Shown here in pieces: positions 24,360 through 33,791 of a stretch of DNA of 64,000 nt. The first letter of the stretch is position 1. Every line of letters begins with the position of its first letter. Source of the DNA: JAXGMV01 sp040768445 (GTDB lineage Bacteria; Chloroflexota; Anaerolineae; Anaerolineales; Anaerolineaceae); assembly GCA_040768445.1 (NCBI GenBank), contig JAXGMV010000001.1, forward strand, positions 2,976,001 through 3,040,000, written 5' to 3'. A model generated the notes under the pieces. It had not been told where the DNA came from and searched no databases. It worked only from the letters and a program-made list of their open reading frames with translations. The position numbers and the translations under genes are program-made.

Positions 24360-25541
24360 CTATTTTCGATAATGATCTGTGTGTCTTCTTGCTGAGGCAA
24401 GCCACTGCTCAACGACAGGCGATATCAAATTCAGATTCTTCAGGTTCTCATCTACCACCTGCTTGATGAGGTCGTTCAATTGAACAAGGTCATCTTCAAG
24501 AACTGCCAGGCGATCACTTTGTTTTTCCATCTGGCGAGTATTCTCGCGATGCAGATCTTCCTGATTTAGGACCAAATTTGTCCATTTCTTCTGGTCATCT
24601 GCTTTGTAAGTTACCCATTCCTGCCTGAATCTTTCTTCAACCAGGCGCTGCATCTCAGTGATCTCATTCACTCGCCGCTCAAACCGTTCAGTTACATCTT
24701 CAAAGGATTCCTGGGCAATTTTCAAACTTTTGGTTGTTTCTGCCATTGCCGCCAGTTGAGCATCAATCTCTTGAGATTGCCGGTCTATGCCTTCAAAGTG
24801 ATCGGCCCATTCCTGCCAGGCGCGTTCCTGCTCAACCATCAATACATTTTGTTTTTCAATAAATGCATTTTGAGCCTGGCGCCGCTCTGCCTCTGCTGCA
24901 TACACTTCGTTGCTGCGAAGTTCAACTTTACGAATGCTGTCACCTGTGATTTCCAATTTTCCCCGAAATTCATCAAGACGCTTTCGCAATGCGCCAACTT
25001 CAGATTGCAAATCGGTCAGGCGTTTAGAGTCCTGGCGTTGAATATCGTCCATCATCCGTTGTGAACGCTTGAATTCTTCTTCTGATCTCTGATTTTGAAG
25101 GATCAATCCGCGCACATCATCTATCATGCGTGCCAGTTTTAAGTCTTCATCCACCCTTGCCTGGATAGATTTTTTCAAATCAGGAACTGGATCACCAACT
25201 CGTTTTAACTCGTTGATAGACCGGTTAATTACCTCAATATCATTACGGCGGGATTTTTCCAGCTCACGGTTATAGTCTTCACGGCGTTTTTCTGCCATTT
25301 CAATTAATTTAGCAAATTCAACTTTAGTCTGTGCTATAACGCCATCAAACTTGTCAAGCCGGCTCATGATGACCGGTATCTGGTTAAGCTCATTTGCGAG
25401 AGAATTGATTTGTTTTGGTTGACCGGAGACATTTTGGGCGAGCGTATTCAAGCGGCTCTCCAGGTCTGCAATTTGAGCCTTATCTTTGCGGCGCTCTTCA
25501 TCAAGCCATTCAAGCCTTTTTAGTATTTGATCATTTTCCAT
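24360..25541 (-). CDS. Long coiled-coil protein, function unknown
   Basis: A 393-residue, strongly charged protein, almost entirely predicted coiled coil by heptad pattern and Glu/Arg/Lys/Gln content. There is no signal peptide, membrane segment or recognisable enzyme motif, and it appears to lack cysteine. Two ATGs stand in tandem; the second (25541) is 5 bases after GAGG and was chosen. The original frame runs a further 11 codons upstream without a ribosome site. It is transcribed just ahead of selB and probably together with it. SMC- or kinesin-like matches to such proteins are usually composition effects, so I name no function. Confidence 0.82.
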   Translation of the reverse strand: MENDQILKRLEWLDEERRKDKAQIADLESRLNTLAQNVSGQPKQINSLANELNQIPVIMSRLDKFDGVIAQTKVEFAKLIEMAEKRREDYNRELEKSRRNDIEVINRSINELKRVGDPVPDLKKSIQARVDEDLKLARMIDDVRGLILQNQRSEEEFKRSQRMMDDIQRQDSKRLTDLQSEVGALRKRLDEFRGKLEITGDSIRKVELRSNEVYAAEAERRQAQNAFIEKQNVLMVEQERAWQEWADHFEGIDRQSQEIDAQLAAMAETTKSLKIAQESFEDVTERFERRVNEITEMQRLVEERFRQEWVTYKADDQKKWTNLVLNQEDLHRENTRQMEKQSDRLAVLEDDLVQLNDLIKQVVDENLKNLNLISPVVEQWLASARRHTDHYRK

Positions 25542-25691
25542 CATGACCTCAATTTTTAAGCTGGTTCTTAGCAATAATCAGAAATCATCCAGCTAATTTT
25601 TAGAATGATATCCAGAAACTACCCCACAGTTTGGGTAATCTCAAATATTTCGAGAATATCAGGTTGAATATGCAGGTGTCTATATCTTGAG

Positions 25692-25700
25692 ATTATACCA
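25692..25700 (-). promoter_or_regulatory. Extended -10 promoter candidate for the coiled-coil/selB unit
   Basis: TGGTATAAT on the minus strand is an extended -10 (TGn plus TATAAT). No good -35 is visible. It lies 151 bases upstream of the coiled-coil gene, in the gap after the membrane-protein operon. Confidence 0.5.
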
Positions 25701-25728
25701 AAAAGTACTGGTCGGTTTACGAAAGCAA

Positions 25729-27123
25729 TCAATACAATTTATCAAACACGTTAAGCAGGTCGAATAATGAAGGGATGATTGTCTTTGGTAATATACCAAG
25801 CAAAAATAGTGCAATCGTGCCAATAGATAATAAAGATATCTCCCTGAAGCCTTCAAAACGCATCGAATCTCCGAATCTCTTACCAGCCAAAAACGAGATT
25901 GCCCGCAAGCCCCCGGCCAGGTATAAGAGAGAACCTAAAAGGAGAAAGAGGGGCGCAGAATTGTCAATACTCGCCATGTTTTCATACATTGAAAGTCTAA
26001 GTGAAAAGTTTCCCAACAATGGCAGACCAGATATGGCAAAAATAGCTGTTGCCATTGCAAGAGATGAGAATGGCAGTTTTTGAGATGTTCCTGACAGCTT
26101 ACCATAATCAAGTGATTGCTGATACCTTGAGATGATCGTTATGGAGAGTGCAAAGACAGCCAGAGAAATAATTCTTGCTGGAAAATAGCCTATGAAAATC
26201 TTGTATCCGTTCTCAGTAAGCAAACCTAATGCAGCCAATTGCATACCTGTCTCAAACAGAACACCATAACCAAACAGGCGAGCGAGATTCTTTTGAAACA
26301 CAGCAGACAAGCCTGAAATTACCACCATGATTATCCCAATTAGTGTCAAACCCGGCGATAAATCTGGAAAATTTCGCAGCCAGGAATAGGCATTGATGAA
26401 ATCAAGGATGAGCATAAAGACCACTGTTGGAATGAGTGTTAGGATAAAGCCAGCAATATAAGGGTTAATCTCAACCACCAGCCTGGGTACCCATGAACTG
26501 AAGGGAAAGATTGATAGCCAAAATGCAAAACCCAATACTAAAAGGAAGAAGGCTTGCATAAGAAGGAAATTATCGGCCGGGTTAACCTCGACTCTTTCAG
26601 CAGCCCAGCCAGCCAAAAGGATAAAAGGCAGCGCCATTGTTTGAAATACAAGGTAACGCATCACAGCTGTGCGTTGTTGGTGACCGGGAGGCGCAGCTGC
26701 AGGAATACTTGCCAGGATAGCCACTTCAAACAGCATGGCCGCATAAAGGAAAGGTTCCACTGCCAGGGCGGACACCAGCAAAACAATCATCAACAATCCC
26801 ATTGGTATAAAGAAGCGATTGGTTTGCACAACGCCTGCTCCAAAAAACCAGAATCCACCCAACGCATACAGCATGATCAGCAGTGGGCGATCTCCTGCGC
26901 TGAGAACAATACGCCTTCCAAGTATTGTAAAAGTGGATGAAATTTCAAAGTTGAAAGACCCTATCTGAACCACTTCATCAATTGGAAGCAGCAAGGCGGC
27001 TAGTGCAAGGAATAAACATACGCTCGTAGCGATACTAACAGCAGTGAATCGATGGTTTCGTATAAACCAAAGCAGCATTACAACAAGTGATGGGAAAATA
27101 ATCCAGATATACGCGGAAGTCAT
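25729..27123 (-). CDS. Proton-translocating NADH dehydrogenase-like membrane subunit (NuoN/HyfB/MrpD superfamily)
   Basis: A 464-residue protein with roughly 13-14 transmembrane helices, resembling the antiporter-like subunits of complex I, hydrogenase-4 and Mrp antiporters. Recognisable pieces are the central PFSSWVPRLVVEINPYIAGFI segment (broken-helix region) and NLARLFGYGVLFETGMQL, the family's conserved A-L-x-Y-S/G-S-x-x-x-x-G stretch. The usual Lys on TM7-8 is not obvious, so proton pumping may be altered. It overlaps the upstream membrane gene by 4 bases (ATGA). It is the third gene of a trio with no hydrophilic complex I partners nearby. Confidence 0.7.
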   Translation of the reverse strand: MTSAYIWIIFPSLVVMLLWFIRNHRFTAVSIATSVCLFLALAALLLPIDEVVQIGSFNFEISSTFTILGRRIVLSAGDRPLLIMLYALGGFWFFGAGVVQTNRFFIPMGLLMIVLLVSALAVEPFLYAAMLFEVAILASIPAAAPPGHQQRTAVMRYLVFQTMALPFILLAGWAAERVEVNPADNFLLMQAFFLLVLGFAFWLSIFPFSSWVPRLVVEINPYIAGFILTLIPTVVFMLILDFINAYSWLRNFPDLSPGLTLIGIIMVVISGLSAVFQKNLARLFGYGVLFETGMQLAALGLLTENGYKIFIGYFPARIISLAVFALSITIISRYQQSLDYGKLSGTSQKLPFSSLAMATAIFAISGLPLLGNFSLRLSMYENMASIDNSAPLFLLLGSLLYLAGGLRAISFLAGKRFGDSMRFEGFREISLLSIGTIALFLLGILPKTIIPSLFDLLNVFDKLY

Positions 27124-27704
27124 GGGGACTCCTCTTCCAGGACTTCAGCGGTTAAGTACGCACCAACAAGTGCAAGTCCCAAATTTGTAATTGCCAGGAG
27201 CCCGGTTACAAGCACCGAATTTTCCACTGCCGCATATATGATTTCAAATCCTGAAATTACCGTTACCAGTCCAAAGATCACTCGCAAATTATGATTGGCA
27301 ACGCCGATTTGCAGAATTCCAACACCGATTAAGATCATACCACCCCAAAGAATTACCAGTCCGGTGGGTATCCACTTAACCAAGGTTGGGCCGATTGAAA
27401 ACACAACCAGCCATACTGCACCGGAAGTGGCTATATGAAAGATATTGCCAAAAATCCCTTGAAAGTCTTCTTCACTTTCTCGTTCAGGTAACGAGGAGCC
27501 AATCAGGGCACAAACCATCCACCCTACAACCAGTTTCACTGCCGCCAGACCAATTGGCCATACCAGGCTGACCAGCCAAAATACAGCCAGGTATTGAACA
27601 GCCAGGACAATGATGCTGTTACGCCATTTCTGTCCAACCAGCATCAATAACGTTGTCGCCATGATGACAATCACTGCCAAAACAGCCAGATTCTGGGTCA
27701 TCAT
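27120..27704 (-). CDS. Small polytopic membrane protein, HyfE/NuoK-like
   Basis: A 194-residue protein with about six transmembrane helices. The segment ENSVLVTGLLAITNLGLALVG near the C-terminus (split by the membrane) recalls NuoK and HyfE-type subunits, where a glutamate and a G-L-x-x-x-N-L sequence lie in adjacent helices. The ATG at 27704 overlaps the upstream stop (ATGA); a longer frame inside the upstream gene was rejected. Translational coupling on both sides shows that the three membrane proteins are made together. Family assignment is tentative. Confidence 0.6.
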   Translation of the reverse strand: MMTQNLAVLAVIVIMATTLLMLVGQKWRNSIIVLAVQYLAVFWLVSLVWPIGLAAVKLVVGWMVCALIGSSLPERESEEDFQGIFGNIFHIATSGAVWLVVFSIGPTLVKWIPTGLVILWGGMILIGVGILQIGVANHNLRVIFGLVTVISGFEIIYAAVENSVLVTGLLAITNLGLALVGAYLTAEVLEEESP

Positions 27705-29305
27705 GGGATTACCCTCACATTTTGCAGCATCGTCAGGATCATCACCAGCAGTAGCGCAGCCCAAATAACGCCGGCGTTACCTTCTAGAATTCCCTCAATC
27801 CCATTGATCCCTCGTTGAAGCAAGCGATAGACTGTTTCGAAGACTTTGTAAATGGCCTTTAAAATAAATCCTTCTTGAAGTATCTCTACAATTGATTGAA
27901 GCCTGGTATAAATCAAAGAGTTTTTCTGCAATATACCAATTGTTGTCTTACCAATTCGAAATTTCAAAATCAAGTAAAGCACTACTGCAAGCACAACGGG
28001 AATGATGGACATCCACCAAAACTTAATCACAGGCAAAGCCCGGTTGATCAAGAAAACGATGGTTAATTGAACAGCCGCAGTGATTGATAAACCAGTTATG
28101 TTCATCGCAGTCATCCATCGTTCAGACACGACGACATCCCGGAACTTGCTCACACCTATTTTCACAAAGCCTGTTAACAGAAAAATGTAAGTCAGTAAAA
28201 ATATAATACTAAATAGATCCACTCCTGGCTGGGTAACACCAACCCATCCAGGTGATGTCAAAGTCAAAGGCAAACCGCTCAAAGCAACGAAGCCGATGAT
28301 TGGAAACACATACAATGACTTTGACTGCGGCGAAAATATCAGGTTAACCGGTCCAATAAGGATCATTACTGTGACCCAGACAACCGCTGCACCAGGGTCT
28401 CCTCTGATTGCAGACAAAATTGCAATACTGGAAACAGCATATAACCACGAGGATAACCGCTTCTGATCTGTGTTCGCCAATAGCCACCCAAATCCACCTA
28501 ACAGGGCAATAAGACTGATAACCAGCTGTAAATTATTTCCCGCAATCGAGAGGTTAATCTGTGCAGGTAACCGGCCAAGAATTGCCAAACCAGTAACTGT
28601 GCCTGTTACCAACCTGGCGAGTGAGAATTCCTTAGAGATGTTGCTTAAATGGGAATCAACTGGGGTCAATAAAGAAGACCAGATCCTGATACACACTGCA
28701 GCTATGATAATCAAACTGGCGTTTTGACTGTATTGACCCAATGTCAGCACAGCCTCTGACGAACTGATGACCATCGACCAGACAAGAACGAAGCTCGAAA
28801 GAGTTCTAAAGACAAGGTTGACCAGCAGGGCTTGTTTTCCTTTATCAGACAATCCTGCTTTTACCAGCACTACTGAATCAATAAAATCGTACAGTGTCCA
28901 TGACATTAAAAAAGCTACTGGTGTGGCTGAAAGTGTTGCCAGCAAGCTGGAAAAAAATAACAATAAAACACTGGCAACACGGGCAGGTTTCTTTTCATCA
29001 CGCGAGACAGTTGGATAGGTAAGCAGTATTGTCAATAACAGTGTCGCCAGGCTGAAGGTAAGGGGCCATGATACAGAATCAAACTGATAGGCAATAAACT
29101 GATAGTTGCTGTTCAATGGGCTCCAGTTGATCAAGTTGAGGCCGATTACCGGCACGAAGTGATAAACAAGTATCAGCACCCAGGACAAAAATGAGGCAGC
29201 GATTGCGCTTAACCAAATAATACCTGCCCGCCATTGAAACACATACACAGACAGAGTTACAACGCTTGAAATCAAGATGAAAAGAATTGGTAATAAAGTG
29301 AGCAT
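27701..29305 (-). CDS. NuoL/NuoM/HyfB-like membrane protein
   Basis: A 534-residue protein with about 14 helices, first gene of the trio. Its N-terminal half resembles NuoL-type antiporter subunits: SVSWPLTFSLATLLLTILLT corresponds to the usual D-x-x-S-x-x-F segment. The C-terminus carries an amphipathic stretch with a further helix, like the lateral arm of NuoL but shorter. Many canonical residues of the proton channel are hard to find, so it looks divergent. The SD GAGG stands close to the ATG. It is separated from dihydropyrimidinase by 19 bases. Confidence 0.6.
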   Translation of the reverse strand: MLTLLPILFILISSVVTLSVYVFQWRAGIIWLSAIAASFLSWVLILVYHFVPVIGLNLINWSPLNSNYQFIAYQFDSVSWPLTFSLATLLLTILLTYPTVSRDEKKPARVASVLLLFFSSLLATLSATPVAFLMSWTLYDFIDSVVLVKAGLSDKGKQALLVNLVFRTLSSFVLVWSMVISSSEAVLTLGQYSQNASLIIIAAVCIRIWSSLLTPVDSHLSNISKEFSLARLVTGTVTGLAILGRLPAQINLSIAGNNLQLVISLIALLGGFGWLLANTDQKRLSSWLYAVSSIAILSAIRGDPGAAVVWVTVMILIGPVNLIFSPQSKSLYVFPIIGFVALSGLPLTLTSPGWVGVTQPGVDLFSIIFLLTYIFLLTGFVKIGVSKFRDVVVSERWMTAMNITGLSITAAVQLTIVFLINRALPVIKFWWMSIIPVVLAVVLYLILKFRIGKTTIGILQKNSLIYTRLQSIVEILQEGFILKAIYKVFETVYRLLQRGINGIEGILEGNAGVIWAALLLVMILTMLQNVRVIP

Positions 29306-29324
29306 GCGCCTCAGTCAGACTTTC

Positions 29325-30740
29325 TTAGAGAACCTCTGGTGCCTTCCTGTAGATAAACTGCCCGAAGCCTGCGCTGCCATGCCAGCTGCTCCCATCAACG
29401 ATTAATTTACCTCTCAAGAACACCTTCACCGGGAATCCTTTAAGCTGCCATCCTTCAAACAGATTATAGTCAGTCCTGTGTTTTGCAATTTTCACCCCAT
29501 AGTTAACTGTTTTCTCCGGGTCCCAAATCACAATATCCGCATCAGCGCCCGGCTGAATAGATCCTTTCTGGGGATACATTCCAAATATTTTTGCAGGATT
29601 GGTACAGGCAAGTGCAACAAACTGATTTAGCGTAATGCGTTGTTTGCCCACACCATATGTCCACAATATTGGCAGTCTGTCACCAACACCCGGTAAACCA
29701 TTAGGAATTTGTGAAAAATCATCCCGCCCCAGCTCTTTTCCTTTGATTTTTATCCTGGTACCTTCGTAGGAAATCTGGGTCTCTCCATCAAAAAAGAATG
29801 GGCAGTGATCGGTGCTGATGACTTGAATGGTCCCATTAGTCAGACCAGCCCATAACCTCTCCTGGTCTTCCCTGTGGCGCAAAGGCGGTGAACAGACAAA
29901 TTTGGAGCCATCTTCCTGTGCAAGTGCATCTTCATTGAAATACAGGTATTGTGGGCATGTCTCCCCCATCACAGGCAGCCCATGACTGCGACCGTATGCC
30001 AATTGATCCACTTCCCCACCGGCGTTCATATGCACCAAGTACAGCGGCGCGCCGCTCTGTGCTGAAAACGCAATAACCCTCAAGGATGCCTCTACGGCTC
30101 CCCAGGCTGGCCGGGTCCTGGCGTGCCATATCGGAGATGTATGTCCACTCGCCAGAGCTTCTTTGATCAAGACATCAATGATATCTCCATTCTCGGCATG
30201 CACCATCGTCAACAAGCCATGCTTTTTTGCTATACGCATCAATTTGAAGATATCACCATCCTGCAGTCGCAAACGGTTGTTATAGGCAGTGAATACCTTA
30301 ACGCTGGTTATGCCCTCGCCCGGCAGCAGTGCCAGGTCTTTGGCGATGGTTTCGTCAAACCGGCTGATATTCATGTGAAAGGAATAATCAACGGCTGCCT
30401 TTTCTGCGGCTTTTTTGCGCCATGCCCTGACATTTTCAATCAGCGGGTCAAAATCCTGGGAGATGAAATCAAGCACAGTGGTAGTGCCGCCAAAAGCAGC
30501 TGCCTTATGGCCTGTGTAATGATCATCGGATGAGATCGTGCCGGCCATTGGCAGATCCAGGTGCGTGTGCACATCCACCCCGCCGGGCAGCACATAACAG
30601 CCTTCTGCATCATGCACTTCCGCATCTGAATCCAGAAAATCATGACCAATGCTTGCAATCTTTTCACCATCGATCAAAATATCAGCTTGAAAGGTGTCTT
30701 CAGCCGTAACCACCATGCCATTTTTGATAATCTTTTTCAC
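29325..30740 (-). CDS. Dihydropyrimidinase
   Basis: Cyclic-imide hydrolase of the amidohydrolase superfamily, opening dihydrouracil, dihydrothymine or hydantoin rings. The 471 residues have GVDVHTHLDLP (two metal-binding His), SVKVFTAYNNR with the Lys that is carboxylated to bridge the metals, VHAENGD and STDHCPF with the catalytic Asp. These fit D-hydantoinase/dihydropyrimidinase better than dihydroorotase. The GTG at 30740 was chosen because GGGAGG lies 7 bases upstream. It lies 19 bases upstream of the membrane trio and may share its transcript. No dihydropyrimidine dehydrogenase is nearby. Confidence 0.92.
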   Translation of the reverse strand: MKKIIKNGMVVTAEDTFQADILIDGEKIASIGHDFLDSDAEVHDAEGCYVLPGGVDVHTHLDLPMAGTISSDDHYTGHKAAAFGGTTTVLDFISQDFDPLIENVRAWRKKAAEKAAVDYSFHMNISRFDETIAKDLALLPGEGITSVKVFTAYNNRLRLQDGDIFKLMRIAKKHGLLTMVHAENGDIIDVLIKEALASGHTSPIWHARTRPAWGAVEASLRVIAFSAQSGAPLYLVHMNAGGEVDQLAYGRSHGLPVMGETCPQYLYFNEDALAQEDGSKFVCSPPLRHREDQERLWAGLTNGTIQVISTDHCPFFFDGETQISYEGTRIKIKGKELGRDDFSQIPNGLPGVGDRLPILWTYGVGKQRITLNQFVALACTNPAKIFGMYPQKGSIQPGADADIVIWDPEKTVNYGVKIAKHRTDYNLFEGWQLKGFPVKVFLRGKLIVDGSSWHGSAGFGQFIYRKAPEVL

Positions 30741-30806
30741 AGAATTACCTCCCGAACCTTCCAAGACGACAATTAAACCGATACTGGAACAACAACGATA
30801 TGCTGC

Positions 30807-31391
30807 TCAGTCTGAGTCGCTGTAGACATCACCGTTTTCATGGATAGAGTTTTGAGCCAGAAAAGTAAAAAGGTCAAGCGGCAGTGGAAAGGTTTCAGTC
30901 TGTCCAGCCTGGTAACGGTTACCAAGGGCTGCCCGTTCGCGCAAACTTTTCCACAATAACTCCCGTTCTTCAGACTTAATCACCAGGTCTTCGACACGTT
31001 TAGCGTTGAGCAAGTAACTTCCTGTTGTGTAAACAAAAGTCAATCGTTTCCATCTCTCAGCAACAATGGGTTGATCAAGTGCAATTAACGGTCCTAACTG
31101 GATTTTGAAATATTCTTCATCCGCTCTTGGATGGTTTGGCTCATCGCGTATCAGTTCTGAACGCCGGCACAGTTCATGGCCGCGCATCTCAGCAAAGTAC
31201 TCAATCCGCCAGCGGTGTTTTTCACCAAATGTTCCCGGCTGGTAGAATGCCAGGTAATCAACCTCGATCACCTTTGGCGCAAATTTCAGTGGGATCCGGT
31301 ACCATCCAAGGACCCTGGCAATCTCAAAGTCTTTAGGCTTTGGTAAAACAGAAACCAGGACAATATCGGATAACCTGATGTTTTGATTCAT
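30807..31391 (-). CDS. Conserved-looking protein, function unknown
   Basis: A 194-residue soluble protein I do not recognise. It is rich in aromatic and basic residues, with no signal peptide or membrane helix. The first half contains WYRIPLKFAPKVIEVDYLAFY and the middle RWRIEYFAEMRGHELCRRSELI, which look like beta strands with charged turns, somewhat like nuclease-type or RNA-binding folds; this is not evidence for either. The tail is acidic (ENGDVYSDSD). The ATG at 31391 is chosen over a TTG five codons upstream. It lies between a GT2 gene and dihydropyrimidinase on the same strand. Confidence 0.75.
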   Translation of the reverse strand: MNQNIRLSDIVLVSVLPKPKDFEIARVLGWYRIPLKFAPKVIEVDYLAFYQPGTFGEKHRWRIEYFAEMRGHELCRRSELIRDEPNHPRADEEYFKIQLGPLIALDQPIVAERWKRLTFVYTTGSYLLNAKRVEDLVIKSEERELLWKSLRERAALGNRYQAGQTETFPLPLDLFTFLAQNSIHENGDVYSDSD

Positions 31392-31447
31392 TTGACACCG
31401 ATCCAAACTTTAGCATCTAACAGAGTTCAGCTTTCATAAAAACACAC

Positions 31448-32383
31448 TTACTTGCTGTCATCCGGTCCCTTGCTGACGATATACAGCGGCCGGCCTTTTA
31501 CTTCGTCATAAACACGGCCGACGTATTCTCCCAGAATGCCCAGCGATATTAACTGCACACCACCCAGGAATAATACAGCAATGAGTGTTGTTGCCTGGCC
31601 AAAAAACGCCTGGGTTCCAATAATCCTTGTGACAATCACCACCGGAATCGCCAGGATGCTGATGCCTGCCGCAATAAAACCAAGGTAGGTTGCCAGCTGC
31701 AAGGGGAAATAGGAAAAGCTGGTAATAGCATTTAATGCCAGCTTGAGCATTTTCTTAAGCGGATATTTGGTCTCTCCTGCGAAGCGTGCCTGTCGTTTAT
31801 ATGAAACACCGATTTGCTTAAAGCCAACCCAGGCTGACATACCGCGTAAGAAGCGGTGCTTTTCACGCATTTTATTAAGCACATCCACGACACTGCGGTC
31901 CATCAGGCGAAAGTCGCCGGTATCCAGCGGGATTTTCACATCGGTGATCTTGAAGATTAGCCGGTAAAACAGTGATGCTGTGAATGTCTTAAACCAGCTT
32001 TCACCAGCCCGTTCCGATCTGACCGCATAGACAACCTGGTAACCTTCCTGCCATTTCTTGATCAGGTCAAGGATCACTTCAGGCGGGTCCTGTAAATCGG
32101 CATCGATGATCACAACGGCTTTACCACGGCTGTAATCTAACCCGGCGGTGACAGCAATTTGATGGCCAAAATTTCGCGCAAAAATCACCGGTCTAACCCG
32201 GTCATCTTTATCAGCGTAAGCCTTGATAGAATCCGTTGAGCCATCGGTAGATCCATCATCAACCAGGATTAATTCCCAGGTTTCACCGGTTGAATCCATG
32301 ACCTGGGTCATGCGCTTATACAGCTCATCAATACAGCTAATTTCATTATATACAGGTACGATGATCGATAATGTTGGGTTCAT
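31448..32383 (-). CDS. Family 2 glycosyltransferase, DPM1/GtrB type
   Basis: A 311-residue inverting glycosyltransferase that probably moves a sugar from a nucleotide donor to polyprenyl phosphate. The N-terminal GT-A domain shows IIVPVYNE, DDGSTDGS and DADLQDPPEVI (the metal-binding D-x-D type site). The C-terminal 90 residues hold two transmembrane helices (FSYFPLQLATYLGFIAAGI; TTLIAVLFLGGVQLISLGIL) and end in EYVGRVYDEVKGRPLYIV, a very characteristic GtrB/ArnC-like tail. Two possible GT-C proteins nearby could use the lipid-linked sugar. It is followed by the unknown 194-residue gene. Confidence 0.92.
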   Translation of the reverse strand: MNPTLSIIVPVYNEISCIDELYKRMTQVMDSTGETWELILVDDGSTDGSTDSIKAYADKDDRVRPVIFARNFGHQIAVTAGLDYSRGKAVVIIDADLQDPPEVILDLIKKWQEGYQVVYAVRSERAGESWFKTFTASLFYRLIFKITDVKIPLDTGDFRLMDRSVVDVLNKMREKHRFLRGMSAWVGFKQIGVSYKRQARFAGETKYPLKKMLKLALNAITSFSYFPLQLATYLGFIAAGISILAIPVVIVTRIIGTQAFFGQATTLIAVLFLGGVQLISLGILGEYVGRVYDEVKGRPLYIVSKGPDDSK

Positions 32384-32411
32384 TTTTGTGTTCTCCAGCG
32401 ATTATTAACGA

Positions 32412-33665
32412 TTAATAATCATTTTTGTTCAGATGTTTTATCAACGCCTGCATGCTTGGCTCAATGACAGGCGCCGGGTTTACAGCCTGCAAGGCTGTTT
32501 GAATGTCCTTCAAGCCGCTGCCAGTATTGACAACCATGACAGGATCTTCAGGTTTGATGAAGTTCTGGTCCAATGCTTTCAATAAACCGGCATACGCTGC
32601 CGCTCCCGCCGGCTCAGCAAAGATGCCAGCTCCCCCAAGGGCAGGTATCGCATCAACAATCTGTTGATCAGTGACGGTGAAATATGCACCTTTTGTCTGA
32701 ACAGCTGCATGCACCGCCCTTACGCCATCTCGCGGCAAATCAACTGAAATACTGTCAGCAAGGGTATTGGCTTTAACTGGCGTGATGTTTTCTGTGCCGG
32801 CAAAAAAGGCGTTTGCTACTGCTGCTGAGTTGCTTGACTGTATGCCATAGATACGCGGCATCACCTCAAGCCAGCCTAACGCAACAAGGTCCTTAAACCC
32901 TTTATGCAGGCCTGAGATGATATTACCATCGCCAACTGAAATAAAAATTGACAGTGGTGAATGAAGGTCAAACTTTGTGATGATATTCTCCCAAATCTCA
33001 AAAGCAGCAGTCTTTTTCCCCTCAACCGTAAATGGATTGTATCCGGTGTTGCGGCAGTACCACCCAAATTCCTTTGCAGCCTGCACGCTTAGATCAAAAG
33101 CCTCATCATAGCTGCCATCCACGAGGATGACCTGTGCGCCATAAACCAGCAGCTGGGCGATCTTCGCTTTCGGTGCAGTTTTTGGTGCAAAGATAACCGC
33201 CTTCCTACCAATGGCAGCTGCCATGCCGGCCAGCGCAGCACCTGCATTTCCAGTAGAAGCGGTCACAACTATATCAGCCGAAAATTCATGGGCAGCTGCA
33301 AGAACGAGTGCGCTGGCACGATCTTTCAACGATCCTGTTGGATTGCGCCCTTCATCCTTAATCCAAAGCTGATCCAAACCTGTTTGTAATCTTAATGAAG
33401 GTGGAGCATAATCCGGTGTCCATCCAACGGAATGAAATGGTGTCTGAGCATTTTCGATACGCTCCACAGGTAATAGAGGCAAATAGCGCCACATTGAATT
33501 TTCTACCCTTGACAGGATATCTTCCTTATCGTATCGCTTTTTTATCTCCTCGATGTTGAGTATCACATCAAGATTGCCCCCATCGTGTGGGCAGGTATAC
33601 CTTAGAACATCAGGCGTAAATTCCTGATTGCAGAGCGAACAGCGATATCCCAGAAAATTTGTCAA
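32412..33665 (-). CDS. thrC: Threonine synthase
   Basis: PLP enzyme converting O-phosphohomoserine to threonine, 417 residues. The N-terminal zinc-ribbon-like segment (YRCSLCNQEF ... YTCPHDGGN) precedes a fold type II domain with the PLP lysine in NPTGSLKDRAS. The phosphate-binding loop TASTGNAGAALAGMAA and the late NTGSGLKD complete the site. The frame opens at a TTG (33677), but the TTG at 33665 has GGAG 6 bases upstream and gives the shorter start MTNFLGYRC; both are plausible. A promoter candidate is at 33749-33776. It is transcribed with the GT2 gene downstream. Other PLP lyases of fold type II are less likely given the zinc ribbon. Confidence 0.9.
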   Translation of the reverse strand: MTNFLGYRCSLCNQEFTPDVLRYTCPHDGGNLDVILNIEEIKKRYDKEDILSRVENSMWRYLPLLPVERIENAQTPFHSVGWTPDYAPPSLRLQTGLDQLWIKDEGRNPTGSLKDRASALVLAAAHEFSADIVVTASTGNAGAALAGMAAAIGRKAVIFAPKTAPKAKIAQLLVYGAQVILVDGSYDEAFDLSVQAAKEFGWYCRNTGYNPFTVEGKKTAAFEIWENIITKFDLHSPLSIFISVGDGNIISGLHKGFKDLVALGWLEVMPRIYGIQSSNSAAVANAFFAGTENITPVKANTLADSISVDLPRDGVRAVHAAVQTKGAYFTVTDQQIVDAIPALGGAGIFAEPAGAAAYAGLLKALDQNFIKPEDPVMVVNTGSGLKDIQTALQAVNPAPVIEPSMQALIKHLNKNDY

Positions 33666-33748
33666 AACAAACTCCAATAGTCATATGAAAGTAAATTCAA
33701 ACGACTTTCCAAATTTATTAAGTGATCACATTCAATTATCTTACCCCA

Positions 33749-33776
33749 ATTATACTGGACGGAAAGGCACCCTCAA
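33749..33776 (-). promoter_or_regulatory. Promoter of thrC
   Basis: On the minus strand TTGAGG (33771-33776), a 16-bp spacer and TATAAT (33749-33754), about 85 bases upstream of the gene. Confidence 0.65.
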
Positions 33777-33791
33777 GTGCCAGCAAATCAG

